A stretch of 64,000 nt of DNA. Source: DASSUW01 sp963806395. GTDB lineage: Bacteria > Actinomycetota > Thermoleophilia > Solirubrobacterales > Solirubrobacteraceae. Each line of letters starts with the position of its first letter. Within the stretch, counting starts at the first letter, position 1. Below are positions 54,918 through 62,268 of the stretch, in pieces. The stretch lies in contig CAWDYI010000013.1 in the NCBI GenBank assembly GCA_963806395.1, positions 1 through 64,000 on the forward strand, read 5' to 3'. Both the position numbers and the translations under genes were made by a program. The notes beneath the pieces were generated by a model, which saw nothing but the letters and a program-made list of their open reading frames with translations, had not been told where the DNA came from and did no database searches.

Positions 54918-56083
54918 AGCGCGTCCTCTTCGTCGACGACGAGCCGCACGTGCTGGAGAGCCTGCGCGACGCGCTGCGCCCCTGGCGGCGCGAGCTGAGC
55001 ATGACGTTCGCGGCCAACGGGCCGACCGCGCTCGACGAGCTCGCGCTCGACTCGTACGACGCCGTCGTGAGCGACATGCGGATGCCCGGTATGGACGGCG
55101 CGGAGCTCTTGCGCGAGGTCCAGCGCGCGCAGCCGGCGACGGTGCGGATCGTGCTCTCGGGCTACGCCGAGACCGAGTCCGTCGCGCGCGCCGCCACCGT
55201 CGCCCACCGCTTCCTGAGCAAGCCGTGCGACGTCGACGAGCTGGTCAGCGTGATCCGGCGCTCGTGCGACATCAACTCGCTCGTCGAGCAGAACGAGCTG
55301 CGCGACGCCGCCAGCGGCACCGGTCACCTGCCGAGCGTTCCGCGGCTGTACTCGGATCTGACGCGGATGATGAACGACCCCGACGCCAGCATCTCGGACG
55401 CCGCCCGGCTCGTCGAGCAGGACGCGGGAATGACGGCCAAGGTGCTGCAACTCGCGAACTCGGCGTTCTTCGGGCGCGCGCGGCAGGTGTCGGAGCTCTC
55501 TGAGGCGATCTCGTACGTCGGCCTCAGCACGCTCAAGGCGCTTGCACTGTCAGCGGACGCGATGGAGGCGTTCCTGCCTCCGTTCGAGATCGCGGGCTTC
55601 TCGATCGAGCGCCTCCAGGCCCACACCGACCTCACCGCACGCATCGCGCGCAGGCTCGTCGCGGCCGGCTGCGACGGCGACAGCGCCGTCGCCGCCGCGC
55701 TGATCCACGACGTCGGCATCCTCGTGCTCGCGTCACGCGCGCCCGACTACCTCGCCGCGGTGCTCGAGCGCGCCGAACGCGAGGACCGCCCCCTGTTCGA
55801 GATCGAGCAGGACGAGCGCGGCTTCACACACGCGGACGTCGGCGCGCACCTGCTCGGGCTGTGGGGATTGCCGCCCGCGATCGTCGAGGCCGTCGCCTAT
55901 CACCATCGCCCCGCCGCCGCCCACAGCCCGACGATGGGGGCGATCACGACGGTCCATGTCGCGAGCGTGCTCGCCGATGAGTCCGTGCTCAAGCTCGACA
56001 TGGGCCACCTCGAGCGCCTGGGTATGACCGACCAGGTCGCGCGCTGGCGCGAGATCGCCGCAGCCGAGCAGGAGGACCGATGA
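54914..56083 (+). CDS. Response regulator with HDOD output domain
   Basis: 389 residues. The receiver (about 1-120) has KRVLFVDDEPHVLESLRDAL, the acceptor Asp in AVVSDMRMPGMDGAELLREV and RFLSKPCDVDELVSV. The C-terminal HDOD domain (about 140-340) has LPSVPRLYSDLTRMMNDPDA, AKVLQLANSAFFGRARQVSE, and ALIHDVGILVLA. HDOD domains are non-catalytic relatives of HD phosphohydrolases used in signalling. ATGA overlaps join it to the kinase before and the next regulator after. Confidence 0.92.
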   Translation: MKRVLFVDDEPHVLESLRDALRPWRRELSMTFAANGPTALDELALDSYDAVVSDMRMPGMDGAELLREVQRAQPATVRIVLSGYAETESVARAATVAHRFLSKPCDVDELVSVIRRSCDINSLVEQNELRDAASGTGHLPSVPRLYSDLTRMMNDPDASISDAARLVEQDAGMTAKVLQLANSAFFGRARQVSELSEAISYVGLSTLKALALSADAMEAFLPPFEIAGFSIERLQAHTDLTARIARRLVAAGCDGDSAVAAALIHDVGILVLASRAPDYLAAVLERAEREDRPLFEIEQDERGFTHADVGAHLLGLWGLPPAIVEAVAYHHRPAAAHSPTMGAITTVHVASVLADESVLKLDMGHLERLGMTDQVARWREIAAAEQEDR

Positions 56084-57003
56084 ACCCGCGGATCCTGTGC
56101 GTGGACGACGACCCGCATGTGCTCGAGTCGCTGCGTGACGCCCTGCGGCGGCGGTTCGAGGTCGTGACCTCGACCAACGGGTTCGAAGCACTCAAGTTGA
56201 TGGTCGCCGAGCCGTTCCCCGTCGTCGTGACGGACATGCGGATGCCGCTGATCGACGGCGCCCGGTTCCTGAAGCTCGCGCGCGAGCACGCTCCCGACAC
56301 GGTGCGGATCCTGCTCACCGGCCAGTCGACGCTCACCGACGCGATCTCGACGGTGAACGACGGCCAGATCTTCCGGTTCCTGCTCAAGCCTTGCGCTACG
56401 GCCGACCTGATCGCGGCCGTCGACGCCGCGATCGCGCATCACAAGGAGATCACGAGCCGCCGGCTCCGTGACGACCAGCTGATCAGCGGCGTGCTGCACG
56501 CGATGAGGGCGATGGCCGCGGCCGTCGACCCGACCGCCAGGGAGCGCGGCGAGCGCGTCAGGCGCACCGCGATCGACCTCGCCAAGGCGTTGAAGATCAA
56601 GGCCGCCGACGACATCGGCCAGGCCTGCGAGCTGCTCCAGCTGGGGGCCATCGGACTCCCGCGGGAGACGCTCGTCAAGCTCGCCAGCTTCCGGCCCGTG
56701 AACGCCGAGCAGGGTGCCGAGCTGGAGCGGCTGCCCGAGGTCGCCGCCGAGTTCCTGAAGGACATCCCGCCCATGGGCGGAGCGCACGTGGTGCTCAACC
56801 ATCTCGCGAAGCCGTTCGCCCCGACGCGTCCCGGCTCCGCCGGCACGCCGATCGGCGCGCGGGTGGCCCGTATCGCGCTGGACTACGACGTGCTGCAGCT
56901 CCAGGCGATACCGGACAACCTGCGGCTCAACGCGATGCGCTCACGCGACCTGCGCTACGACGCCGCGCTGATCGACACGTTCGAGGAAGTGCTCGAGGAC
57001 TGA
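56080..57003 (+). CDS. Response regulator with degenerate HD-type output domain
   Basis: 307 residues. The receiver has PRILCVDDDPHVLESLRDAL (nearly identical to its neighbour), Asp in VVTDMRMPLIDGARFLKLAR and RFLLKPCATADLIAAVDAAI. The rest resembles RpfG-type regulators in helical layout (RERGERVRRTAIDLAKALKI ... ELLQLGAIGLPRETLVKLAS), but the catalytic HD pair and GYP motif are missing. It therefore probably does not hydrolyse cyclic di-GMP. It is third in a strictly overlapping kinase-regulator-regulator operon. Confidence 0.85.
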   Translation: MNPRILCVDDDPHVLESLRDALRRRFEVVTSTNGFEALKLMVAEPFPVVVTDMRMPLIDGARFLKLAREHAPDTVRILLTGQSTLTDAISTVNDGQIFRFLLKPCATADLIAAVDAAIAHHKEITSRRLRDDQLISGVLHAMRAMAAAVDPTARERGERVRRTAIDLAKALKIKAADDIGQACELLQLGAIGLPRETLVKLASFRPVNAEQGAELERLPEVAAEFLKDIPPMGGAHVVLNHLAKPFAPTRPGSAGTPIGARVARIALDYDVLQLQAIPDNLRLNAMRSRDLRYDAALIDTFEEVLED

Positions 57004-57006
57004 GCG

Positions 57007-57368
57007 TCAGCGCTCGGTGACGAGCGTGAGCAGGAGCCCGGCGCCGGTGTTGTCGAGCGCGGTGACGGTTCGCGGGTCGGCCTCCACCAGGTCGCGGAAC
57101 GGCTGCATCTGGTCGGCGTGGGAGAGCGCGTTGTCGGCGGCGATCAGGCCTCCCGGCCGGACCACACGGACGAGCTCGGGCCAGTACTCCGGGTAGTGCG
57201 GGCGCTCGGCGTCGAGGAAGACGACGTCCCAGGCCGCGTCGGGTGAGTCTCGCAGCGCGTCGGCCGCGTCGCCGATGCGGAGCTCGACCACGCCGTCGAG
57301 CCCCGCCTTCGCGAGATTCTCGCCCGCCGCCCGGACGAGGAGATTCAGCAGCCGATCGTGCTGCTGGG
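57007..57368 (-). pseudogene. 5'-truncated SAM-dependent O-methyltransferase remnant
   Basis: The frame ending at TGA 57007 encodes the C-terminal half of a class I O-methyltransferase: ENLAKAGLDGVVELRIGDAA, DAAWDVVFLDAERPHYPEYW, LVRVVRPGGLIAADNALSHA and the end GAGLLLTLVTER. The N-terminal half with the SAM-binding GxGxG motif is missing; upstream sequence belongs to the DUF1080 gene. About 120 residues remain of the usual 200-220. No suitable start codon is evident. It is probably a remnant left by a deletion or rearrangement at about 57.37 kb. Confidence 0.75.
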
Positions 57369-58172
57369 CTAGTCGCGGTCGGACAGGTCCTTGATCCTGA
57401 TGTTGCGGAACGACACGACGTCGTTCTCCCCGCCGTGCGCCTGCAGGCCGACGTAGCCGACCAGTCCGCGTGACTCGGAGCCGGGATCGTTGGGGCGGCC
57501 TGGGAACGGCACGCCTGGGACGTTCTCGTACTCGTTGATGATCGCGCCGTTGCGGATCACCGTGTAGTGCTGGCCGACGACCTTGATCTCGAGGTCGTTC
57601 CAGACGCCCTTCGCCGTCGGGCGCGACTGGGCGCCGTCGATGTCCGCGAACCCGTAGATCGAGCCGGTCTTGCGCGGGTCGAACGGCTCTACGTCCGGCG
57701 AGTCGTTGATCTGCACCTCGTGGCCGCAGTTGACGGCGACCCACCCCGCGTTGTTCTGCTCGTTGCCGTCGAACGTCGTCGGGCAGCCGGGCACCGGTGG
57801 CCGCGGCGCAGGGAAGCGCACCTGCACACCGCTGTTCGCGCGCTGGCCGGAGTCCGGCGCGTCGTCGCGGAACTGCAGCTTGAGCGAGAAGTCGCCGTAC
57901 GGGCGCGCCGCGTACCAGAGCACGCCCAGGCCCGAGTCGCCGGGCTCCGACCGCGCCGTACCGTCGCGCTGCAGCGTCATGGATGCCCCGCCGGCGTACC
58001 GCCAGCGTTCGAAGCAGCGCCGGCTGCCGTCGAAGATCACCTCATAGCCGCCGCGCTCAGCGCCGCAGCGGAGCTTGTGGCCGTGCGAGCGGTCCCCGGT
58101 CCTGGCTGCGGCCGGTATGGCAACGAGCGCGGCCAGTGTCGCGAGTACGAGCAGCGCAACGAGTCTGCGCAT
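57369..58172 (-). CDS. Secreted DUF1080 (3-keto-disaccharide hydrolase-like) protein
   Basis: 267 residues. The signal peptide is RRLVALLVLATLAALVAIPA. The DUF1080 concanavalin-like fold shows YEVIFDGSRRCFERWRYAGG, GVLWYAARPYGDFSLKLQFR, ANSGVQVRFPAP, HEVQINDSPD, KTGSIYGFADIDGA and LVGYVGLQAHGGENDVVSFR. Family members hydrolyse 3-keto-glycosides or act as glycan-binding modules. It is exported. Its 3' end adjoins the methyltransferase remnant, which may mark a rearrangement joint. Confidence 0.88.
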   Translation of the reverse strand: MRRLVALLVLATLAALVAIPAAARTGDRSHGHKLRCGAERGGYEVIFDGSRRCFERWRYAGGASMTLQRDGTARSEPGDSGLGVLWYAARPYGDFSLKLQFRDDAPDSGQRANSGVQVRFPAPRPPVPGCPTTFDGNEQNNAGWVAVNCGHEVQINDSPDVEPFDPRKTGSIYGFADIDGAQSRPTAKGVWNDLEIKVVGQHYTVIRNGAIINEYENVPGVPFPGRPNDPGSESRGLVGYVGLQAHGGENDVVSFRNIRIKDLSDRD

Positions 58173-58232
58173 CAGTTCCTCCCATCCGCCGGTGGTGCCT
58201 CCGCCCTAGAGGCTACAAAGGGGTTTGGAAAG

Positions 58233-58261
58233 TTGGGGTTGGGCTCGTTGCGGCCGATAAC
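58233..58261 (+). promoter_or_regulatory. Promoter of the GGDEF gene
   Basis: TTGGGG (58233-58238) and GATAAC (58256-58261) are 17 nt apart and resemble -35/-10 boxes. Only 6 nt (CAGTAA) separate GATAAC from ATG 58268, so the mRNA is probably leaderless. Confidence 0.45.
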
Positions 58262-58267
58262 CAGTAA

Positions 58268-59326
58268 ATGGCGGAAGCAGGGACATGGCTGTGCCCGACG
58301 CAGCTCCATCGCGAGCGGCTGCTCGACATGGAAAGCCGGCTCGCGCGGCCGCGCGCGATCATGTACGGCTCGCTCGCGATCGCCTTCGTCATCGGCATCC
58401 CGTGGGTCGGCTCGTGGACGCTGATCCCCCTCGCCGGCGCGGTCCTCAGCTACAGCCTGCTCAAGCCCCGGATCGCGACCAGTGAGCGTCCGGAATACGT
58501 GATCGCCGCTACGGTCGTGATCGCGCAGCTGCTGATCGGGCTCGGCATCGCGCTCAGCGGCGGCCCGCACAGCCCGGTCATCGCGATGCTGCTCCTGCCG
58601 ATCGTCACGCTGCCGGCCCGATTCACGGCCGCCGGTGTGTACGCGGGGCTGGGCGTGAGCATCGTCGTGCTGCTGCTCTCCACGCTGGCGGTGTCTCCCG
58701 CGGACTTCGCCGCCGATCCCACCTACACGCTCGTCGGCCTGGCCACCGTGATCGGGCTGGCAGCGTTCGCGCAGGCCCTCATGCGCGCGGAGATGCAGCA
58801 GCGCTCCGAGGCCGTGCTCGACCCGCTCACCGGCCTGCTCAACCGCAAGGCACTCGCCAGCCGGTTCGACGAGATCGCGCAGCAGGCGACGCTGACCGGC
58901 GCTCCGGTCACCCTGATCGCCTGTGACCTCGACCACTTCAAGCAGGTCAACGACGTCCACGGGCACGACCGCGGCGACGCGGTGCTCAAGGATGCCGCCT
59001 ACGTGCTGCGCAAGCACCTGCGCTCGTTCGAGCTCGCGTACCGGCTCGGCGGCGAGGAGTTCCTGATCGTGCTCCCTGGCGTCGCTCTCCTGGAAGGCCA
59101 GGCGATCGCGCAGCGCGCCTGCTCCGGGTTCGAGGACGCACGACCCGGCGGCCTCGCGGTCACCGCATCGTTCGGCGTGGCTGCGGCGAGCGGCGAGGAC
59201 GTGGTGTTCGAGCACCTCTTCCGGGACGCCGACGCCGCGCTCTACGAGGCCAAGCGGACCGGCCGTAACCGCGTCGTGGCCGCCGGCGGTCAGGCGACCG
59301 CCGCGCCCGCAGCGCTGGCTGCCTGA
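58268..59326 (+). CDS. Membrane-bound GGDEF diguanylate cyclase
   Basis: 352 residues. Six or so membrane helices in the first 180 residues (IMYGSLAIAFVIGIPWVGSW, YVIAATVVIAQLLIGLGIAL, VSIVVLLLSTLAVS) precede a GGDEF domain: DPLTGLLNRKALASRFDEIA, ACDLDHFKQVNDVHGHDRGD, and the active site RLGGEEFLIVLPG. GGEEF is a functional variant, so c-di-GMP synthesis is likely. An RxxD inhibitory site is not evident. It stands alone behind its own promoter, close to the 52-57 kb signalling operon. Confidence 0.92.
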   Translation: MAEAGTWLCPTQLHRERLLDMESRLARPRAIMYGSLAIAFVIGIPWVGSWTLIPLAGAVLSYSLLKPRIATSERPEYVIAATVVIAQLLIGLGIALSGGPHSPVIAMLLLPIVTLPARFTAAGVYAGLGVSIVVLLLSTLAVSPADFAADPTYTLVGLATVIGLAAFAQALMRAEMQQRSEAVLDPLTGLLNRKALASRFDEIAQQATLTGAPVTLIACDLDHFKQVNDVHGHDRGDAVLKDAAYVLRKHLRSFELAYRLGGEEFLIVLPGVALLEGQAIAQRACSGFEDARPGGLAVTASFGVAAASGEDVVFEHLFRDADAALYEAKRTGRNRVVAAGGQATAAPAALAA

Positions 59327-59329
59327 GCG

Positions 59330-60982
59330 TCAGCCGCCGAGCGCGGCCTGGAGCGTCTCCCGGGCGACCGGGGCCGCCGCCGTGCCGCCGAAGCCCGCGC
59401 CGACGAGCATCACGGCGACGGCGAACCGCGGCCGGTCGGCCGGGGCGAAGGCGACGAACCACGCGTCGGCGTCCTTCGGGTCCGACGAGTTCGGGCGCAG
59501 TTCGGCGGTGCCGGTCTTGCCGGCGACCTGCACGCCTGGGATCGCGGCGGCGGTGCCGGTGCCGGAGCGCACGACGTCGACCATCATCGAGCGCACCTGA
59601 CGAGCGACCTTCGCCGACACCGCCCGCCGGCGGACCACGCGCTCGAGCGTGGTGACCCGCGGCTGCGCACGGCGCCCGCCGCTCGCGATCGTCGCGCCGA
59701 CGCTCGCCATCACCAGCGGCGTGGCGAGGTCTCGCTCCTGGCCGATCGCGGCGGATCCGACGGCGAGGCTGTCCTTGAGCTCGGACGCCGCCGAGATCGT
59801 GCTCGGCTTCGCCGCCGGGATCCGCGACCGCTCGTTGAACCCGAACGCGCGCGCGGCGGCGACGAGGCGGCGGGCGCCGACCTCGGCGCCGAGCGGAGCG
59901 AAGACCGAGTTGCACGAGTGCGCGAACGAATGTTGCAGCGTCCCGCCACAGGACTCGCCTCCGGCGTTGCGCAACTGGACCCCCGACAGCGTCGCCGACG
60001 TGCGGACCGGATACGTCGTCGACGGCGTCGCGACCCGGTGCTGCAGTGCCGCGGCGGCCGTGATGATCTTGAAGACCGAGCCGGGCGGCTGCGGCGCCGA
60101 CACGGCGAGGCCCGCGAGCGCCTTCACGGCGCCGTCGCGCGGCCGGATCACGGCGACGCCGCCGACCCGGTCGCCAAGCGCGTTGGCCGCGGCCCGCGAC
60201 AGCGCCGGCTCGATCGTCGTGCGCACCGGGCGGCCCTTCTTCGCGCGCGTCGTGGCGACGACCCGCTCCCCGAACAGCAGCCGCGCCGAGGGGTGACCGC
60301 CGAGCCGGTCGTCGTACTGGCGCTGGAGGCCGTCGGCGAGCGCCGTGCCCTCCAGCCGCGTGCCGTCCGCCGCCAGCACCGGCGCGCGCCGCGGCTCCCG
60401 TCCGGCGCGCCGCACGACGGCCTCGTCGCTGCGCAGGCCCGGGAGGCGAAGCGCGAAGCTCCAGTCGATGCCCGCATCGTCACCCGTCCCGGACACCCGC
60501 AGCGCCATCCGGCCGCGCAGCCGGCCGAAGATGTCGGTCTGGACGGCGACCGGCACGGTGATCCGGCCGTCGCGCTCACCGCCTGGCGTCCCGACGCTCA
60601 CCGCGCGGACGCCGGCGGCCCGATCGGCGTTCCGATAGGCGGTCACGAACCGCCGCTCCGGCGTGGTGGCCCGCGCGCGCGGGCTCAGCTCCCGCCACAT
60701 CGCCGCGTGGTCGCGGCGCTCCCACGCGGCCACGAAGCGCTCGGCCGCGTCACGGCGCGCGTCGGCCGCGTTCTCGTGCGAGCGCCATAGATACACGCCG
60801 CCCGCGGCCGCGCCGAGCACCAGCAGCAGGAGCAGGAGCCGGACGACGATCCGCCCCCACTCGCGACCGCCGCCGCCCCTGCGCCGCCGCCTGCGCCGCC
60901 GGGCGCCGCTCCGGCCGGTGTCGAGCAGGACGGATCCGGCCCGGGGGCCAGGGGTCGAGTAGCGCGAACGGCGACGGGGCAT
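59330..60982 (-). CDS. Class B penicillin-binding protein with MecA-N-like domain
   Basis: 550 residues. A very basic cytoplasmic start (RRRRRRRRGGGG) and one membrane helix (VVRLLLLLLVLGAAAGGVYL) precede an NTF2-like MecA-N domain (ADARRDAAERFVAAWERRDH ... WRELSPRARATTPERRFVTA). The transpeptidase domain has SVFK (302-305), SCN (356-358) and KTG (489-491). The dimerisation domain is short. It is separate from the elongasome PBP2 at 4-6 kb, so it is a second transpeptidase. Related PBPs in Firmicutes confer low beta-lactam affinity; this is not shown here. Confidence 0.92.
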   Translation of the reverse strand: MPRRRSRYSTPGPRAGSVLLDTGRSGARRRRRRRRGGGGREWGRIVVRLLLLLLVLGAAAGGVYLWRSHENAADARRDAAERFVAAWERRDHAAMWRELSPRARATTPERRFVTAYRNADRAAGVRAVSVGTPGGERDGRITVPVAVQTDIFGRLRGRMALRVSGTGDDAGIDWSFALRLPGLRSDEAVVRRAGREPRRAPVLAADGTRLEGTALADGLQRQYDDRLGGHPSARLLFGERVVATTRAKKGRPVRTTIEPALSRAAANALGDRVGGVAVIRPRDGAVKALAGLAVSAPQPPGSVFKIITAAAALQHRVATPSTTYPVRTSATLSGVQLRNAGGESCGGTLQHSFAHSCNSVFAPLGAEVGARRLVAAARAFGFNERSRIPAAKPSTISAASELKDSLAVGSAAIGQERDLATPLVMASVGATIASGGRRAQPRVTTLERVVRRRAVSAKVARQVRSMMVDVVRSGTGTAAAIPGVQVAGKTGTAELRPNSSDPKDADAWFVAFAPADRPRFAVAVMLVGAGFGGTAAAPVARETLQAALGG

Positions 60983-61010
60983 TCGCCGTTGGTTCTAGCG
61001 GGCGCGGGTG

Positions 61011-61319
61011 TCAGTTGTGGGTGAGCGACTCCTGGAAGGCGGCGAATGCCGACGCGGAGAGCTGCACGGAAACCACGTCGTCGTGCGAGCCGGCGAACAG
61101 GATCACGTCCCCGTTGTCCGCTACGTGACCGCCGAACACGTGCTGCTGTTGCATGCGGGTTCCGCGCTTCTCGAGCGCGAGGATCTCCAGCGTCTCGCTG
61201 AGCCAGCGCGTCAGCGCGCGGCTGAACAGCACGCCCTGCAAGCCGTTGGAGATCACGATCGCCCGGTTGTCGACGTACACGTACGGGGCCGGCGCCTGGA
61301 CAGCGAGCATGAGCGTCAT
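61011..61319 (-). CDS. Hypothetical protein, 102 residues
   Basis: I do not recognise a family. From ATG 61319 (or 61310) it encodes a compact soluble-looking chain: VQAPAPYVYVDNRAIVISNG, LFSRALTRWLSETLEILALE, a basic turn, QQQHVFGGHVADNGDVILFA and SAFAAFQESLTHN. Alternating beta/alpha pattern, no signal peptide, no membrane helix. It is divergent from the NAD-kinase-like gene across 43 bp. Codon positions show normal GC bias, so it is probably a real gene. Confidence 0.65.
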   Translation of the reverse strand: MTLMLAVQAPAPYVYVDNRAIVISNGLQGVLFSRALTRWLSETLEILALEKRGTRMQQQHVFGGHVADNGDVILFAGSHDDVVSVQLSASAFAAFQESLTHN

Positions 61320-61349
61320 GTCCGGGAGTGTGGCGCACGCCCGGGACGG

Positions 61350-61355
61350 TAGGTT
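61350..61355 (+). promoter_or_regulatory. -10 box (TAGGTT) of the NAD-kinase-like gene
   Basis: TAGGTT is followed after 7 nt by the GTG start at 61363 and no ribosome binding site intervenes. Leaderless initiation is likely, as elsewhere in this window. Confidence 0.4.
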
Positions 61356-61362
61356 GCCGCCA

Positions 61363-62268
61363 GTGACAACCGAGCCCGCGTTCCAGCGCGTTGCCGTCGT
61401 CGTGCATCCCACGCGCCCCGTCGACGGCGCGATGGCCACGTTGAAGCGGTGGACCGAGCAGCACGGCATCGACCTGGTGCAGCTCGCGAACCGCGGGGAG
61501 ACGCACCGCCGGGTCGCGGCAGCGGCGCACGTCGATACACACGACCTCGTGATCGCGCTCGGCGGCGACGGCACCGTGCTCGGCGCGCTGCGCACGGCCG
61601 CCACCCCGGCCACACCCGTCCTCGGCGTGGCATGCGGCAGCCTCGGCGCGCTCAGCGCGGTGACGGCCGAGGAACTCGCGGACGCGCTCGAGCGCGTGCG
61701 GGCGGGCGACTGGACGCCACGGTCGCTCCCGGCGCTGACGATCGCCGCCGACGGCGGGGCCGACGACTGGGCGCTCAACGACTTCGTCGTCGTCCGCCGC
61801 GGCGCCGGTCAGGTCGCCGCCACCGTCACCGTCGACGACGAGCAGTACGTGCGGCTCGCCGGTGACGGGGTGGTCGTCGCCACCGCGCTGGGCTCGAGCG
61901 CGTACTCGATGGCGGCCGGAGGGCCCGTCCTGGCCGCGGGCACGCCGGGCTTCGTGTGCACGCCGCTGGCGATGCACGGCGGCAGCGCTCCGCCGCTCGT
62001 CGTGCCGTCCGACGCCACGCTGACGATCGACGTCCGCCCCGGCCACGCCGGCTTCGACATCGAGATCGACGGCAGTCGCGGCGCGCCGCCCTCGCACCGG
62101 TTCGTGGTCAGCCTGCACGCCGGCAAGGCGACCCTCGTCACCTTCCGGCCGGCCGGCCGCGGCCTCGCCGGGCTGCGCCGGCGACGGCTGATCACCGATA
62201 GTCCGCGGATACTGGCGCGCGACGACCGCGCGCCCGCGCCGCACGAACGGCCGCCGCAAGCGTTGTGA
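61363..62268 (+). CDS. NAD(+)/NADH or diacylglycerol kinase-fold protein (NAD kinase-like)
   Basis: 301 residues from GTG 61363. VAVVVHPTRPVDGAMATLKR opens the fold. LVIALGGDGTVLGALRTAAT is the catalytic GGDGT motif. WALNDFVVVRRGAG and AGDGVVVATALGSSAYSMAA correspond to the NE..R and DG-x-x-x-x-TPTGSTAYS segments of NAD kinases, with changes (NE to ND, PTGST to ALGSS). These substitutions lie in the NAD-binding site, so it may be a second kinase with altered substrate. The 3' end overlaps the convergent nhaA gene by 77 bp. Confidence 0.82.
   Translation: MTTEPAFQRVAVVVHPTRPVDGAMATLKRWTEQHGIDLVQLANRGETHRRVAAAAHVDTHDLVIALGGDGTVLGALRTAATPATPVLGVACGSLGALSAVTAEELADALERVRAGDWTPRSLPALTIAADGGADDWALNDFVVVRRGAGQVAATVTVDDEQYVRLAGDGVVVATALGSSAYSMAAGGPVLAAGTPGFVCTPLAMHGGSAPPLVVPSDATLTIDVRPGHAGFDIEIDGSRGAPPSHRFVVSLHAGKATLVTFRPAGRGLAGLRRRRLITDSPRILARDDRAPAPHERPPQAL

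Noticed and set aside
56080..57003. Annotation as an active HD-GYP c-di-GMP phosphodiesterase
   Set aside because: The HD pair and GYP motif are absent in the C-terminal domain.
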